64,000 bases of DNA, from assembly GCA_033961575.1 (NCBI GenBank), contig CM066731.1:135525001-135589000 (forward strand), read 5' to 3'. Positions 1 to 11,647 of the stretch are shown piece by piece (the stretch's first letter is position 1; each line of letters starts with the position of its first letter). A program made the translations under genes and the position numbers. The notes under the pieces were generated by a model. It was not told the origin of the DNA. It worked only from the letters and a program-made list of their open reading frames with translations, and ran no database searches. This DNA is from Aselliscus stoliczkanus (lineage: Eukaryota > Chordata > Mammalia > Chiroptera > Hipposideridae).

Positions 1-188
1 AAAAAATTTAAGTTTTCATTACATAAATGGTATATGTTGTACTTTTCAATATGTCTAACCACAAAGGAGATAAGGTATTACTGAAAAGGGAATGATTGAG
101 GGGTATTAAAAAAAAAAAAGTACATTTTAACGTGATTTAAACATTATAATCCTAGAGACAATAGTAGGTCCTATTTAAAATACATACA

Positions 189-324
189 GGGCCGCCCAAG
201 TGGCGCGGTGGTTAAGCGCTGGCTTGGGAAGCCAGCAGCCCCGGTTCGGGTCCCACATATGAGGGCCAGTGACACTGTCTTAAAAACAAAACAAAAAACA
301 GAACAAAACAAAACAAAAAAACTA
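189..324 (+). mobile_element. Head-only tRNA-derived SINE (bat VES/Rhin-like)
   Basis: Short SINE of about 105 bp plus an A-rich tail. It opens with GGGCCGCCC and carries an A-box-like TGGCGCGGTGG and a B-box-like GGTTCGGGTCC, the two internal RNA polymerase III promoter elements of a tRNA-like head. The tail is interrupted (AAAACAAAAC). A 12-bp direct repeat aaaatacataca lies at 177-188 and 325-336, marking LINE-type target-primed insertion. The same head recurs at several other places in the window. Confidence 0.9.
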
Positions 325-336
325 AAAATACATACA

Positions 337-1297
337 TATATAAATATATATATATATCTTATTATATGTGCATAGATTCTTGTTTTCCTAAAAGTAGCAT
401 TTGGTAGTATATTTCAAGTACAGTTTGGGGGTAAAAATTTCCATGATTTTTCTTTTGAAAGAATAGTGCTTAAATAAGCATGGTATAATATTTACTTTTC
501 TCTAGATCATAATTTCCTAGGCCTATTATTATTTAAAGAAATGTTGTAATTAAGATTTGGGTAGAAGGAGAAGTAGAAGTAGTAAAGAGATTTTACATTT
601 TTGGATAGGTGGATTAAAGATTTTCTAAAACAAAACACAGTTAAGTAAGAATTATGGCACTTTCAAGTTATTTTATCAAGTGGTTATGTGTTTAGTTTAC
701 TTAGCTCAACTTCAAAATCTTATAAGAATTTCCAGAACTGGACAAATTTAATTGAAAGCCAACAAATAATTTACAAAGAAATTACTAAATTATACTGAGT
801 AATTGTTAGAAGTAAACATGACCTTATGGAAACTTCTAGGTATACTAAAAACAACATACTAAACACATACTGTTTTTAGTGATCATATTGTGGGTGGTAC
901 TGTTGGATTTATAATCTGAGGCTGTAATATATTTCTTACACAGAATGAAGCAAATGAATATGTTGGTGCCACTAAGAACAAAGACTTAAAATTGAAAGGA
1001 GGAGATACAGTGCTAAAATCAATGAGATTAAGTGAGAATAATTCTAGTAGTGAATTGGAAGCATCAGTATACTTATCTTAAAGCTAAAGTGTATTCTCTC
1101 ATTGTGTTTTCTAAAAAAAATCCAAAAATGATGACTAACACAATAACAACATTTTGCTCACTATCATTTTTCATTAAAAAATACAGCGTTTCCTGGAGAA
1201 ATAGCTGATTCCAAGTCTGCAACAGAAAATGTAGAAACTGAGCTTTTCATATTAAGTAGATTCATGAGGAAGTTATAAAAGGTTACTAAGTATTGAA
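337..1297. other. AT-rich intergenic DNA, nothing recognised
   Basis: No ORF of note, RNA gene or repeat could be assigned. Confidence 0.5.
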
Positions 1298-1680
1298 AGG
1301 ATGCCTATGTCACTGCAGCACTATTTACGATAACCAAGAAATGGAAACAACTGAAATGCCCATCAGTAGACAATTAGATAAAGAAATTGTGGTATACTAT
1401 ATATACAATGGAATATTACTCTGCCATAAAAGAATGAAATCTTACCATTTGTAACAACATGGATGGACCTAGAGGGTATTATGCTAAGTAAAATAAGTCA
1501 GACTGAGGAAGACAAATACCATATGATCTCATTTACATGTGGAATCTTAAGAACAAAATAGATGAACACACAAAAGAGAAGCAGACTCATGATACAGAGA
1601 ACAAATTGATGGTTATTAGTATAAGGGAGTTTTGGGGGGCAGGGTGCTGAGTGAGCAGGGTGAAGGGATTAAGAATACTG
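1298..1680 (+). mobile_element. LINE-1 3' end (ORF2 C-terminus plus 3' UTR)
   Basis: The plus strand translates in pieces to the end of L1 ORF2, including YTMEYYSAIK around 1405-1435, followed by the typical run 'aacaacatggatggacc' and 'accatatgatctca'. The frame is broken by stops. It is a 5'-truncated, decayed L1 (L1MA/MB age by impression). The 3' end is not sharp. Confidence 0.8.
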
Positions 1681-1689
1681 GAGTTAGAG

Positions 1690-2180
1690 AAACATTAAAT
1701 TACATCATAAGGTTTTAACCAGCAAAATCTAGAATGTGGGAAACTCTACAGTTAATCCAGTAAATGAATTGTATGGAAAACAACAAATAGCAGGAAATCT
1801 ATAGATCTAAAAACTCAAGAGTCATATTATCCAATTGCAGTATGTAGATTTTATAGGAGAGTGATTAAAAAACACTATAAAATTATAAAACAATCTTATT
1901 AAAGAAATACTGTCATTTTTGGTGTGATAAATGTATTGTTATATTATAAAAGAGTACTTATAATTTATACCTATAATCTGTAATATTTACAGAAAAAAAG
2001 ACTATGTCTTGAATTAGTTTCAAAATAAGCAATGGTAAAGAACTATACAGGTATAAAAAATTATGAATTTATAATTATTCAAACTAAGAAATATATGTAG
2101 ACGAGAAGTTTATTGTTATTCCCTCTACTTTTATGTGCTTGACATTTTCCATAAATGAATTAAAAAATATTCTAAAAAAG
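1690..2180 (+). mobile_element. Probable old L1M-class 3' UTR fragment
   Basis: Pieces such as 'ggtgtgataaatgtattg' and the terminal 'ccataaatgaattaaaaa' resemble the 3' UTR of old L1M families. Similarity is patchy and the assignment tentative. It lies directly after the better-supported L1 end and may be a separate insertion. Confidence 0.35.
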
Positions 2181-2404
2181 AGTAATTACAAACAATTCAT
2201 TAACAGTTTTATAAATTGAATGTAATACAATCTTCAAATTTCTTTCCATATGAAGTTAAATAATATTTACATCAATTTTGCCTCCAGAAAATGAAGTAAA
2301 AAATTAAGATCAAAATCAATTGTTCACAGTAGGAATATCTGTGTTGATATCCTGAATAAACAATTAGCATATATAATGCATAGAATTTGTATCTATGCTA
2401 TTAA

Positions 2405-2605
2405 AAAGGCTTGGCAAAAATTTCCTGTGAAGGACAAGGTAGTAAATATTTTAGGCTGTGCAGATTATATGATCTTTGTTGACAACTGGATTTTGTTGTT
2501 ATAATGCAAAGCAGTCACAGAGAGCACACAGATAAATGAGTGTGACTGTGGTACAACAAAACTTCATTTACATAGATAGGTGGTAGGCCAGATTTATTGT
2601 TTAAA
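2405..2605 (+). mobile_element. Small hAT-like DNA transposon relic
   Basis: The left part (ttggcaaaaatttcctgtga...agtaaatattttaggctgtg) resembles the common mammalian non-autonomous element whose ends read CAGGGGTCGGCAAAC. The right part (acttcatttacatagatagg...gtaggccagatt) matches its other half. The terminal bases are lost. A second copy lies in the opposite orientation at 53242-53405. Confidence 0.5.
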
Positions 2606-2724
2606 TCCATTCACTTTTTGTTCATTTATATCACCGTCAACCTAGTCCAGTCCTCTACCTTCTAGATCACTGCAATAGATGCTTGTCTTCCTCATGTAAT
2701 AATGTAATCTCTTTTAAAATATAT

Positions 2725-3188
2725 TAAATTGTTTTATATTTATTTATTTATTTATTTATTTATTTTAAAGATTTTATTGGGGAATTGGGGGAGAGAAACA
2801 GCACTGGGGAATCAGGTTCTTCAGTCTATCCTTTTGTTCTTCAGTCTAGTTGTGGAGGATGTCACTTCACTGGCCCTTGTTGGTATTGTGATCATTGTGC
2901 TCTTCCCAGCTGAGGCAGATAGGTCACCAGCCATTGGACAGCCACTCATGGTGGCTCACAGCAGCTCATGCCAGCTGGAGCTGCTCATGGTAGCTTAAGG
3001 CAGCCCTACACCAACACCAGTGACTCACGGCAGCCCAGCTCCAGGTTGAGTTGTTGTTCACCATCTTAGCTGTAGAGGACGCAGTGTTACTAGCCCATGT
3101 GAGATCTGAACTAGTAGCTCTGCTGCTCAGAACTTGTGCTCTCAAGCCAACTGTTAACCAATGAACTGGCCCTAAATTGTTTTATTTT
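2725..3188 (-). mobile_element. Long composite T+ SINE, antisense
   Basis: Element at 2741-3172, read on the minus strand. The tRNA-like head is at the 3172 end (complement of 'aactggcccta'). The body runs leftward to the AATAAAATCTTT tail, seen here as aaagattttatt near 2766. A 16-bp duplication starting taaattgttttat lies at 2725-2740 and 3173-3188. The T-rich (tatt)n run at 2738-2765 is the reverse of the A-rich tail. AATAAA followed by TCTTT is the T+ class of SINE tail. Confidence 0.88.
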
Positions 3189-5146
3189 TAATGTCACTGT
3201 GTTACGCTTATGTTTGTTCATCTAATGTCATATATATGCTTCGAATTAGGAACAGAATGAGAGGGGGAGAATTAGAACTGTTGTGGTAGAAATGCAAGAG
3301 CAGAAAAAAAATCAAAATCAGTCAATGCTTAATTTTTATGACCAATTAAAAATTTATGGAAAAAATTCCCTAACAATATAATAATAGTGTCAAGTTGGAA
3401 GGTTTCCTAAAATTATCGATCCCTTAACAAATAATGAGCCAGGACTAGTGTCCTTAAATATCTGTTCCCCTATAAGCAAGAGATGAAGAGATCTTAGAAT
3501 ATCATGTGATGGCAGAGGTGGGTGTGGGGTTTCGGAGAATCCTGTCCTGAGAAGGTGAAAGGCAAATGATTCAATATCAGTGTCCTTATCCTAGACTTCT
3601 ATATGAGGAAACTCAAGGTTATGTGTGCATATTTGTGGTCATGGTGGATGGATATGATGGTATTTTTGGATATTCAGTAGAAACTTCCAGAAGGGTAAGA
3701 GGAAACATGAGAACACTGAAACTATAGACCCGATTCCCTGGGAGAAATTCATGAAAGGCTCCATTTAACCTTGTGCCATATTCTACAATAGTAGGAATGG
3801 GTGGAGGCAGTGGCTAGAGAGAAGAATCTGAGGTGACCTAAATGGCCTCTCGGCGTTACACATGTTCTATAGAGAATCAGGATGCATTCTCATTTCCTGG
3901 ACACTATAGAGAAGTCCATGGAAAGAGCTGAGAAGAATGCAGCATCAATAACCTTCTCATAGATTTAGAAACAAAACCCAAGTAAGTCACCCATAAATTT
4001 ATTCAAGGCTCTACATCTCCTTTTTGATCTATCTCTTACCTAATGTTATGTCAATTGGCTTTGCTTCATTCTTATTAAAACTGTCACATGCAAACTATAT
4101 TAATGTTAGGTTGTTTCCCCTATTTTATTATACTGTATTCTATGACTCTACTGCTATTCTTCATCTACCTTGATATATTATACAGTGCTAAAAAAATTAT
4201 AAATAATAGATACCTAATAGATATTTAATTATCTGAAATTTAAAATTATAATTATTTTAGTTTTGGATTATTTAAAGACATAAAGATACAATTTTTTTAG
4301 GATCATAAGAAAACACTCATATCTTAACAGCATTTTTATCTCAACCTAAATACCTCTTGTGTGCCTTGTGTGGAAAATACTAAGCATTTGATAAATACAC
4401 ACTTTATGAATTAATGGCAATTCATTTGTTGCTTAATGGCAAAATTTCTGCAATGGTTGTTATGATGACCAAAACAATTTCATGATAATCATAAGTCAAG
4501 TCATTCACACAAAGTGCATATTAAAAGGAGAAATGATGTTTAGTGGAAGTAATTATAGCCATGACAATACTGATCCTACTGATCATTCAAAGTTTAGTTT
4601 TCTAAATTGCTTAATTTTAATACCATTATTATTCTAATGAAAAATTAGCTTCTATTTCACACAATATATTCACAATTTTATTAATCAGGCAAAATTCTTA
4701 TTACTAATAAACAAATACATAAGTAGAATACCATTCGGGGGAATTTCACAGTAGATTGCTTTGTAAAGAATTAATGTTCTGTCCGTAAAGTCTGACAAAC
4801 ATCAATACCTTTCTTTTATTGGAAAAACCAAAGTATGTTAGTAATACAGTATAGTTTACTCACTTTCTTCTCACTTTTAGCAATAAAAAATGTGAAATAA
4901 AATCTACCCTTGTTGAAACCATAAGTCAAGATTTCAAACATAGCTTCTTAAAACTCACATGATTATTATAATTAAGCATACATCTTCAGAAACAGAGTTT
5001 ATTAAATACAGACAAGCATAGTCTTCAGGCACTATTTATGTTTTTCTTGCCCATGGTATCAAGTTATATTATTATACCAATACAGCTTTATGTATTAAAT
5101 ACAGATTTAATAAATATAATAGATTTTTAGAACATAAAGCAAAAGA
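3189..5146. other. Intergenic, unassigned; less AT-rich block at 3480-3960
   Basis: Most of this is AT-rich without features. The block at about 3480-3960 is more GC-balanced and could be an old LTR or unique sequence. Its short ORFs are broken and match no family I know. Confidence 0.4.
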
Positions 5147-5160
5147 CCAAAATGATTTTT

Positions 5161-5309
5161 TTTTTTTTTTTTTTTAGCTGAGCCATCCTGCTACCTGTTG
5201 TCAGCTCAGCGGCTGCTCAGCTTGGGCTGGGCATCAAACGCTGTTGCTCAGAGCTCAGTTCGCACCCTTGAATGAGCTCTTAACCAACTGAGCCACTCAG
5301 CCGGCCCCT
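5161..5309 (-). mobile_element. Second-type SINE (GCTCAGTTGGTTAAGAGCTC head), antisense
   Basis: Minus-strand SINE with head GGCCGGCTGAGTGGCTCAG at the right end and a poly-A tail (the T run at the left). The body carries the repeated phrase of GAGCTGAGCTCTGAGC type. A duplication ccaaaatgattttt / ccaaaatggttttt lies at 5147-5160 and 5310-5323 with one mismatch. This head differs from the GCGCGGTGGTTAAGCGC head of the short copies. Confidence 0.85.
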
Positions 5310-5383
5310 CCAAAATGGTTTTTAAAAAATATATTTTCATCCTTAGTAGTAAGAATAAGAAGTACAACTAAAAAGTAAACACC

Positions 5384-5439
5384 GGTTCGGGTCCCACATA
5401 TGAGGGCCAGTGACACTGCCCTAAAAAAAAAAAAAAAAA
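5384..5439 (+). mobile_element. 5'-truncated head-only SINE
   Basis: Only the 3' half is present, from the B-box GGTTCGGGTCC to the poly-A. It is flanked by agtaaacacc (5374-5383) and aggaaacacc (5440-5449), so it inserted in truncated form and was not broken later. Confidence 0.8.
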
Positions 5440-5639
5440 AGGAAACACCCATTCTTTTCTTAATGCTGCAAAAGAGCTGAGTCTGAAACACTGGTTGATT
5501 TTGACCCAGTTATAACTCTGGAAAGGATCATCTGTGTAAACTCTGATTCCTTTTAAAGAAGCCAAATTTGAAATCACTAAATTATTTAATTAATTAAAAA
5601 GATAAAATCACCTTAACACTGTAGGTTTCCCTTATAAAT

Positions 5640-6470
5640 TGTAGTATTTAAAAAAAATATATCTCAAACTTACAGAAAAGTTGCACATGCCATACAGAGG
5701 ACTTTTTTCTCCCTTAAACAATTTGAGACTAAATTGCAGAGCTGAAGCCCTATCAGCCTTAAATACTTTCTTGCAAATGAGGATGTTCTCATAAGTAATT
5801 ATATTACAACAATCAGAAGCAGGAAATTAATATTAATGCATTACTATCATCTAAAAATCATCCTGTCCAGGTTTCACCAATGTCACAATACTCTCTTTTA
5901 AAGCAAAAACACCTAGTTCAGAATCACAAATTGATTTTAGCTGTCATGTCTCTTTAATCTTTCTTGCTCTCTTGATTCCTCAGTCTTTCCTTGACTGCTT
6001 CCTTCCACGGTGACATGTTTGAAGATTACAAGGGACTTCCTTTGTAGAAGATCCCTCTATTGGTGTTTGTCTTACGTGTCCTCAAATTAGGTTAGGCTAT
6101 TTATCTTGGCAGGAATATTACAAAAGTGAGCTATATTCCATTACATCCCATCAGTTGGCTCTTGATTTTAATTTTTCCTATTATTAATGATTTTGTTTTG
6201 ATGAGTGCAGGCACTCTTGCCTTATTCTCAATTTGCTTGTCAATTGACAAGCAAAGTTTTCAACATTTCATCATTATGTATGGTATTTGTTCTAGTATAT
6301 GTGCACCTACATAATTTGATACCTTTATAAGATTATGAAATTTTCATTCAATTTATAGCACACTAAACATTTTTATCATGAAAGGATATTGAATTTTTCA
6401 AATACTTTTGCATGTATTGAATCCATGATTCTTTTCCTTCATTCTGTAGGCATGGTGAATAATATTAATG
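5640..6470. mobile_element. Old L1M-class fragment
   Basis: Several strings in order (gcaaatgaggatgttctc, ctgtcatgtctctttaatc, ggcaggaatattacaaaagtg) resemble the diverged, widespread 3' region of old L1M elements. It holds no usable ORF. Orientation and exact family were not fixed. Confidence 0.45.
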
Positions 6471-6539
6471 GAGTTTAAAAATGCTTAACTACATTTATAT
6501 TACTGTAATAATCCCAAAGGTTTGTGATCCATTATCTTC

Positions 6540-9010
6540 TTTTCTGTGTTAATGCTGTTTGCTAATTTTTTTGTTTAGAACTTCTCATCTCTATACTTGT
6601 GAGAGAGACTGGCCTGCTTTTTCTTTCAATCTCCTTGTCAGACTTTGAAGTCAAAGTTATGCTGGCCTTATACAATGAGTTTGGAAGTTTTCCCTCTTTT
6701 CCTATTTTCTGGGAGAATTTGTATATGATTAGCAACATTCACTTATGACACCATATGGTCTGAGGCTTTTTGTGAGAGGTTTTACATTACAGATCCAAAT
6801 TGCTTGAAATGACACTGAACTGTTTTTCTCTGTATTGAAAACAAAGAAATAAATAAAAACAGATGCTGAGACAGAGACTCAGATGAAAGTAATTATCTCA
6901 TAAAACAGGAGTGAGGAAATATGAAAGAGGGAGGAAAGGCGGTGTTGATTTGCATAATCAAGCTGTTAACTACTCTGAATACTTGGGGTTGGATTCCCTG
7001 GAATCTGGTAAGTAGGTGTGACAGCTACACCTCTGAATTGTCTCTTAATCCTGGAAATGAAAAAAGTTCCTTCATTAGCTATTATGTAACATTGATGAAA
7101 GGTTATTCCAGGAGATGTTAACATCCTTCAACTTGCATTTCTGAGTTGTTTATACTTGGAAGCTTATAAAAGATCAACCAAGTAGAGGTGAGGCAGAGCA
7201 GAAGTGTTTAAAACAAACATTTTTCAGATTTTCTATTTTATCTTAGGTCAGCTTTGCTACAGTACAACCAAAAAAACCCCAATTTTTGGCATTGCTATTT
7301 TTTTCTGTTTGTATGTTTATTTGGCATTTCATTAATTTCATTTTTTATTTTTATTATTGCTTCCCTTCTATTTCCCACTGTTTAATATTTGCTTTTGTCA
7401 GTTTTTGACACAGATAATTAGATCTGATTTTCAGTTTTCTTTGTTCTCATGTAGTCAGTAAAGGTTACACAATTCCCTTTAACCCTACATGAGTGCTGAC
7501 CCTTCTGTTTTAATGTATTCCATTTTAACCATCATTCTTTTAAAAATACTTTCCATTTTCCATTATGATTTCCTTGTTGACTCATGGCTTTTATTTTGAA
7601 GTGTGTAACTTAGAACCTTTTGGGTATTTTCTTGTTATATTTCATTTCTGAGTTCAAGCTTAATACCATTTTGGTAAGAAAACATACTCTGTACAGTTTA
7701 TTTAGTATCTGTTGAGGCTTGTATTCTAGCCCAGCATTTGGTCAATTTTGGTAAATGTTCTAGTGCTCTTGAAAAAAGTACACCTTCTGCAGTTGCTTGG
7801 TATAATGGTCTATATACATCAATTAGGTCAATGTGATTAATTTTGCTCCTGAAATCTTTTATATCCTAATTAATTTTTGTCTGTTTATGCTTTCAAATCC
7901 AGAAATAAAAAATGTTAATTTGTCCAATATGATTGTGAGCTTGTCTCCCTCTTCTTGTAAACTATATCAGTTCGTCTGCATTATATTACATTTAATACTA
8001 TGTTGTCATTGTCAGTATCACATACACCTCTTTATTACTATTAGTTTATTACTATTTTGTTTAAAACCCATTTTTATCTGATATTAATATAGCTATATCA
8101 ACTTTCTTTTGGTTGATATTTGCATGCTTTTTTAAAAAGCTCTTTAGTTTCAATATTCCTATATTTTTGTATTGAAGATGTGTCTATTAATCTTTGTCTG
8201 ATTAGTATCTGATAATCCTTGTCTTTTATTTGAAATATTTAGTTCACTTGCATAGGTACTACTATATTTGTGTTTAATTTTAACGTCTTATATTTTTGCT
8301 GTTTGTTTCATCTGATTTGTATTCCACTTTACCTCCTTTATTACCTTTGTTTTATTAGTTAATTTAGATTTCAGTTTCTTTCCTCTATCTTGATTTTTTT
8401 TTTTTTTTAAGATTTTATTGGAGAATTGGGGAAGGAGAACAGAGTTGGGGAACCGGAGAAGGGGAACAGACAAGTTCCTGTCCTTTTGTTCTTCAGTCTA
8501 GTTGTGGAGGACATTGCCCCACTGGCCCATGCTGGTATCATCATTGCGTTCTTCCCAGATGAGGCAGATAGGTCGTTGGCCTCTGGACAGCTGCTCACAG
8601 CAGCTCTTGGCAGCTCACACCGGCTGCCAGCCGCTCACGCTGGCTGCCAGCCACTCACTGTAGCCTATGGCAGCCCACTGCAGCAGGGGATGCAGCTATG
8701 CCATCCCGGGGACTCACAGCAGCCCAGCTCCAGGTGGAGCTGTTGTTCACCATCTTATCTGTAGAGGGCAGTGTCACTGACCCTCATATGTGGGATCTGA
8801 ACTGGGACCACAAGTCCCACACCAGTTCTTAACCAATGTGCCACTCGGCCGGCCCTAAATATTTTTTAACAATTTTAAATGGTTATACTAGAGATTATAT
8901 GTCATACCCCTGATTTATTCCAATTTAATATACAACTTGGTATTTTATCACTTCTCAGAGCTTAGATATTGTAACATTTTACTTCTACTTATCTCCTCAC
9001 CTTATGAAAA
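6540..9010 (-). mobile_element. Minus-strand LINE-1 ORF2 relic, interrupted
   Basis: Segments 6580-6800, about 7240-8390 and 8857-9010 read as the complement of L1 ORF2 (for example ggcctta-tacaatgagtttgg and ctgatattaatatagc). The relic is cut by a SINE at about 8391-8856 and by unassigned sequence at about 6830-7230. It has no long ORF. Edges are approximate. Confidence 0.6.
8391..8856 (-). mobile_element. Long composite T+ SINE, antisense
   Basis: It runs from the T tract and aagattttatt (complement of AATAAAATCTT) to the head complement ccactcggccggccct at 8856. It sits inside the LINE-1 ORF2 relic, so it is younger. The target duplication cannot be read because the site is T-rich. A plus-strand open frame across it (8426-8764) is chance, not a gene. 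Confidence 0.85.
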
Positions 9011-9730
9011 TTATTTTGTGTATTTAAAATTTGTAATAGTAATTAAGAAGTAGAAATAAGCTATTCCGTTTTCTTTACTTGAATTTCTGCTTCTCAAAGT
9101 TGTCATACAATAAAACGTTTTTGAATTTTGTTTTGTTTTTAATCCAGCAATACCTAACTGGCACAGATTTTGATACCAAAAGTGGTATGTTGCCATAACA
9201 GAAATCTGAAACGTGGGACATTAAGTAAGAGATTTAGTAATAAGGACAAGCTTTAAGGGCCCCCAGGACAATTAGTGAATGCTGGAAGGAATGTCTTGGT
9301 GAACTTGAATGCATTATGAAAATATCACTAATATATAGGATTGTGACTAAAACTCCTTACACTTTGTTTTATTGTTGTCTACAAGAACTATATTATAATT
9401 TCATTTAATTAACTGATCGACATGAAACTGAACTTATTTTCAGGACCAAATCAGAATATACATTAGGCCTTGATCACCATGAAAAGCATAACCTTAACTT
9501 GTCCATTAGCCCTATGATATAATTTCAAGTTCATCAATAATCTGTTCAAACTCATAATTATTAACATTATACCTTATTCACATTTATAACTTTTTAGTTT
9601 TCCCTTAAGTAAATGAGGTCAAATAATGCCATGCAGTCAATAAAACAATGAAAGAGGTTACTGAAATAAATGGCCCTTGAAAATCACTTCTATATATATT
9701 TCATACATTAGACAAATAAATCCTTACCAA
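9011..9730. other. AT-rich intergenic DNA, nothing recognised
   Basis: No feature could be assigned between the LINE-1 relic and the GC-rich start of the PSIP1 pseudogene. Confidence 0.5.
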
Positions 9731-10404
9731 ATGGAACCAGAGGAGGTGGTGGTTGTGGCACAAAGCTGAGATGCCTGTGCAGCAGCTGGCGGGACAGGTG
9801 GCTTGCATGCACGCGAGCTGAGGTGGCCGTCCCTTAACGCCGCTCTGGCAATCTAGTCAGGACACCTCGGGGCATCCTCTCGCTCCAGGAGCCTGGGCTG
9901 CCATCCTCTTCCTGCATCCCCGCCCCCACGCCCTTGATCCCCCCCACCCTCTATCCTCCACCCCGGCACCACGGCCCATACTGCTGCACCTGTTCCCTCA
10001 GCTTTGGACCCCCAGCTTCACCTGCCCTATTGGGAAACATGACTGGAGATTTCAAACCTGGAGACTTCATCTTCGCCATGATGAAAGGTTATCTTCATTG
10101 GCCAGATCGAGTAGATAAAGTTTCTGAGGAGCTCTAAAACTACCCACAAACAAACTACGCATTTTCTTTTTTGGAACTCATGAGACTGTTTTTTTAGGTC
10201 CAAAGGATACACATAGTTCCTTACTCAGAAAAAAAAAAGGAAAAGTATGCAAAACCAAATAAACAAAAAAGCTTTAATGAAGATTTATGGGAGATAGATA
10301 ATAATACAAAAGGAAAATTTGAAGTCAACAGGCATTAGCGAAGCAATCTAATGTGTCAGTTGATGTTGAAGGTGGAGAAAGAGAAAACTAGTGTTTCAAA
10401 GGTA

Positions 10405-10540
10405 GGGCTGGCCGAGTGGCGCGGTGGTTAAGGGCTGGTGGTTAAGGGCTGGTTTGGGAAGCCAGTGGCCCCAGTTCGGGTCCCACATATGAGGGCCAGT
10501 GACATTGCCCTCAAAAAAAAAAAAAAAAAAAAAGAAACAA
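10405..10540 (+). mobile_element. Head-only SINE inside the PSIP1 pseudogene
   Basis: Sense SINE with a long A tail, inserted between the PSIP1 codons for SK and ED. Flanks caaaggta (10397-10404) and caaaggaa (10541-10548) mark the target site. The A-box region holds a 14-bp tandem duplication, ggtggttaagggct, at 10423-10436 and 10437-10450, which other copies lack. Confidence 0.92.
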
Positions 10541-11289
10541 CAAAGGAAGATACTGACCATGAAGAAAAAGCCAGCAATTAGGATGTGACTAAAGCAACTG
10601 GCAGAACCACTCCAAAAGCTGCCAGAAGAGAGAGAAAGAGAAAGGGAAAGAAGCAGGTAGAAACTCAGGAGGAAGGAGTAGTGACAACAGCATCAGTACC
10701 TGTTAATCTAAAAGTGAGTCCTCAAAGAGGACGGCTTGCAGCTACAGTAGTAAGACTCCAAAACCAAGTGGCAGATTCCAAATGGTAAAACATACCTGTC
10801 CTTCGGAGAATGACATGGTAACTGAAGAAAACAAAAGTAAGAAAAGGGGGAAGGAGGAAAAACAACCTAAAAAATAGGTTAAAAAGAAATGAAGGCCAGA
10901 AAGAAGATAAACCAAGAAAAGAGACAGACAAAAAAGAGGGGAAGAAAAAAGTTGAATCAAAAAGGAAAAAAATTAGCTAAAACGGGTTATATCAACCTCT
11001 GATTCTGAAAAGGAAGAAAATGATCAAGAAGGAGAAAAGAGAAAAGGTACGAGAAACTTTCAGACTGCTCAGGGAAGGAATATGCTGAAAGGCCAACATG
11101 AGAAAGAGGCAGTAGCTAGAAAATACAAGCCAGAAGAACAAATGGAACTGAGCAGCAGAATAAAGATGAAGGAAAGAGGCAGGAAGTTAAGAAAGTGAAG
11201 AAGCAAGAAACGGCAATGGATTCTTGATTTCAAAGACTACATGCTGAAATAAAAAAAAATCCACTTATAATTGATAATCTTGATGTTGA

Positions 11290-11647
11290 TGTAGGATATT
11301 TTTCTTGTGCCGGGGTTGTAATCCCGTGAAGCCGAAGAATGGGGACACGGACCAGAGAGGTAAAGTTTACAGCAGAGGACAGTTTATTAGAGTAGAAAGT
11401 AACAGCTCTCAAAACAAGAGGGGTTATCAACTGGGTTGCCCCCAGCTAGGGTAAAAGGCTTGAGTTTTATACTTCGTTTCTTCCTGGAAGGGGAATGCTG
11501 AAATACTGGTGCCTGTTATTAAGGGGTTTATCAGGTTTGTTCTGTTGCTAAACCCAGGGGAGGCCTTTTCTAATGTCCTCCAAAATGGCTTTGTCGCTCT
11601 GGGGCATGACTGATGTCTCTGTTCCAGTATGAGGGGGTTTCCCTACA
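11290..11647 (-). mobile_element. Solo endogenous retrovirus LTR inside the PSIP1 pseudogene
   Basis: On the minus strand this 358-bp block begins TGTAGGGAAA and ends ATCCTACA, giving the TG...CA ends with a short inverted repeat TGTAGG/CCTACA. It has a TATAAA (complement at 11466-11471) and an AATAAA signal (complement at 11383-11388) in the expected order, so U3, R and U5 can be traced. No gag, pol or env sequence adjoins it. About 90 bp at 11648-11738 between the LTR and the resumed pseudogene is unexplained. A near repeat cttgatgt (11279-11286) / cttaatgt flanks the whole insertion. Confidence 0.75.

Noticed and set aside
189..240. Possible tRNA gene
   Set aside because: A and B boxes belong to a SINE head; no tRNA cloverleaf and a poly-A follows.
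8426..8764. 112-codon open frame, with similar frames at 2729, 27292, 33521 and 33675
   Set aside because: All are translations of the long SINE, which explains their mutual similarity.
10039..10137. Possible PWWP-only short protein
   Set aside because: Thirty-odd codons of a decayed retrocopy, with no promoter seen.
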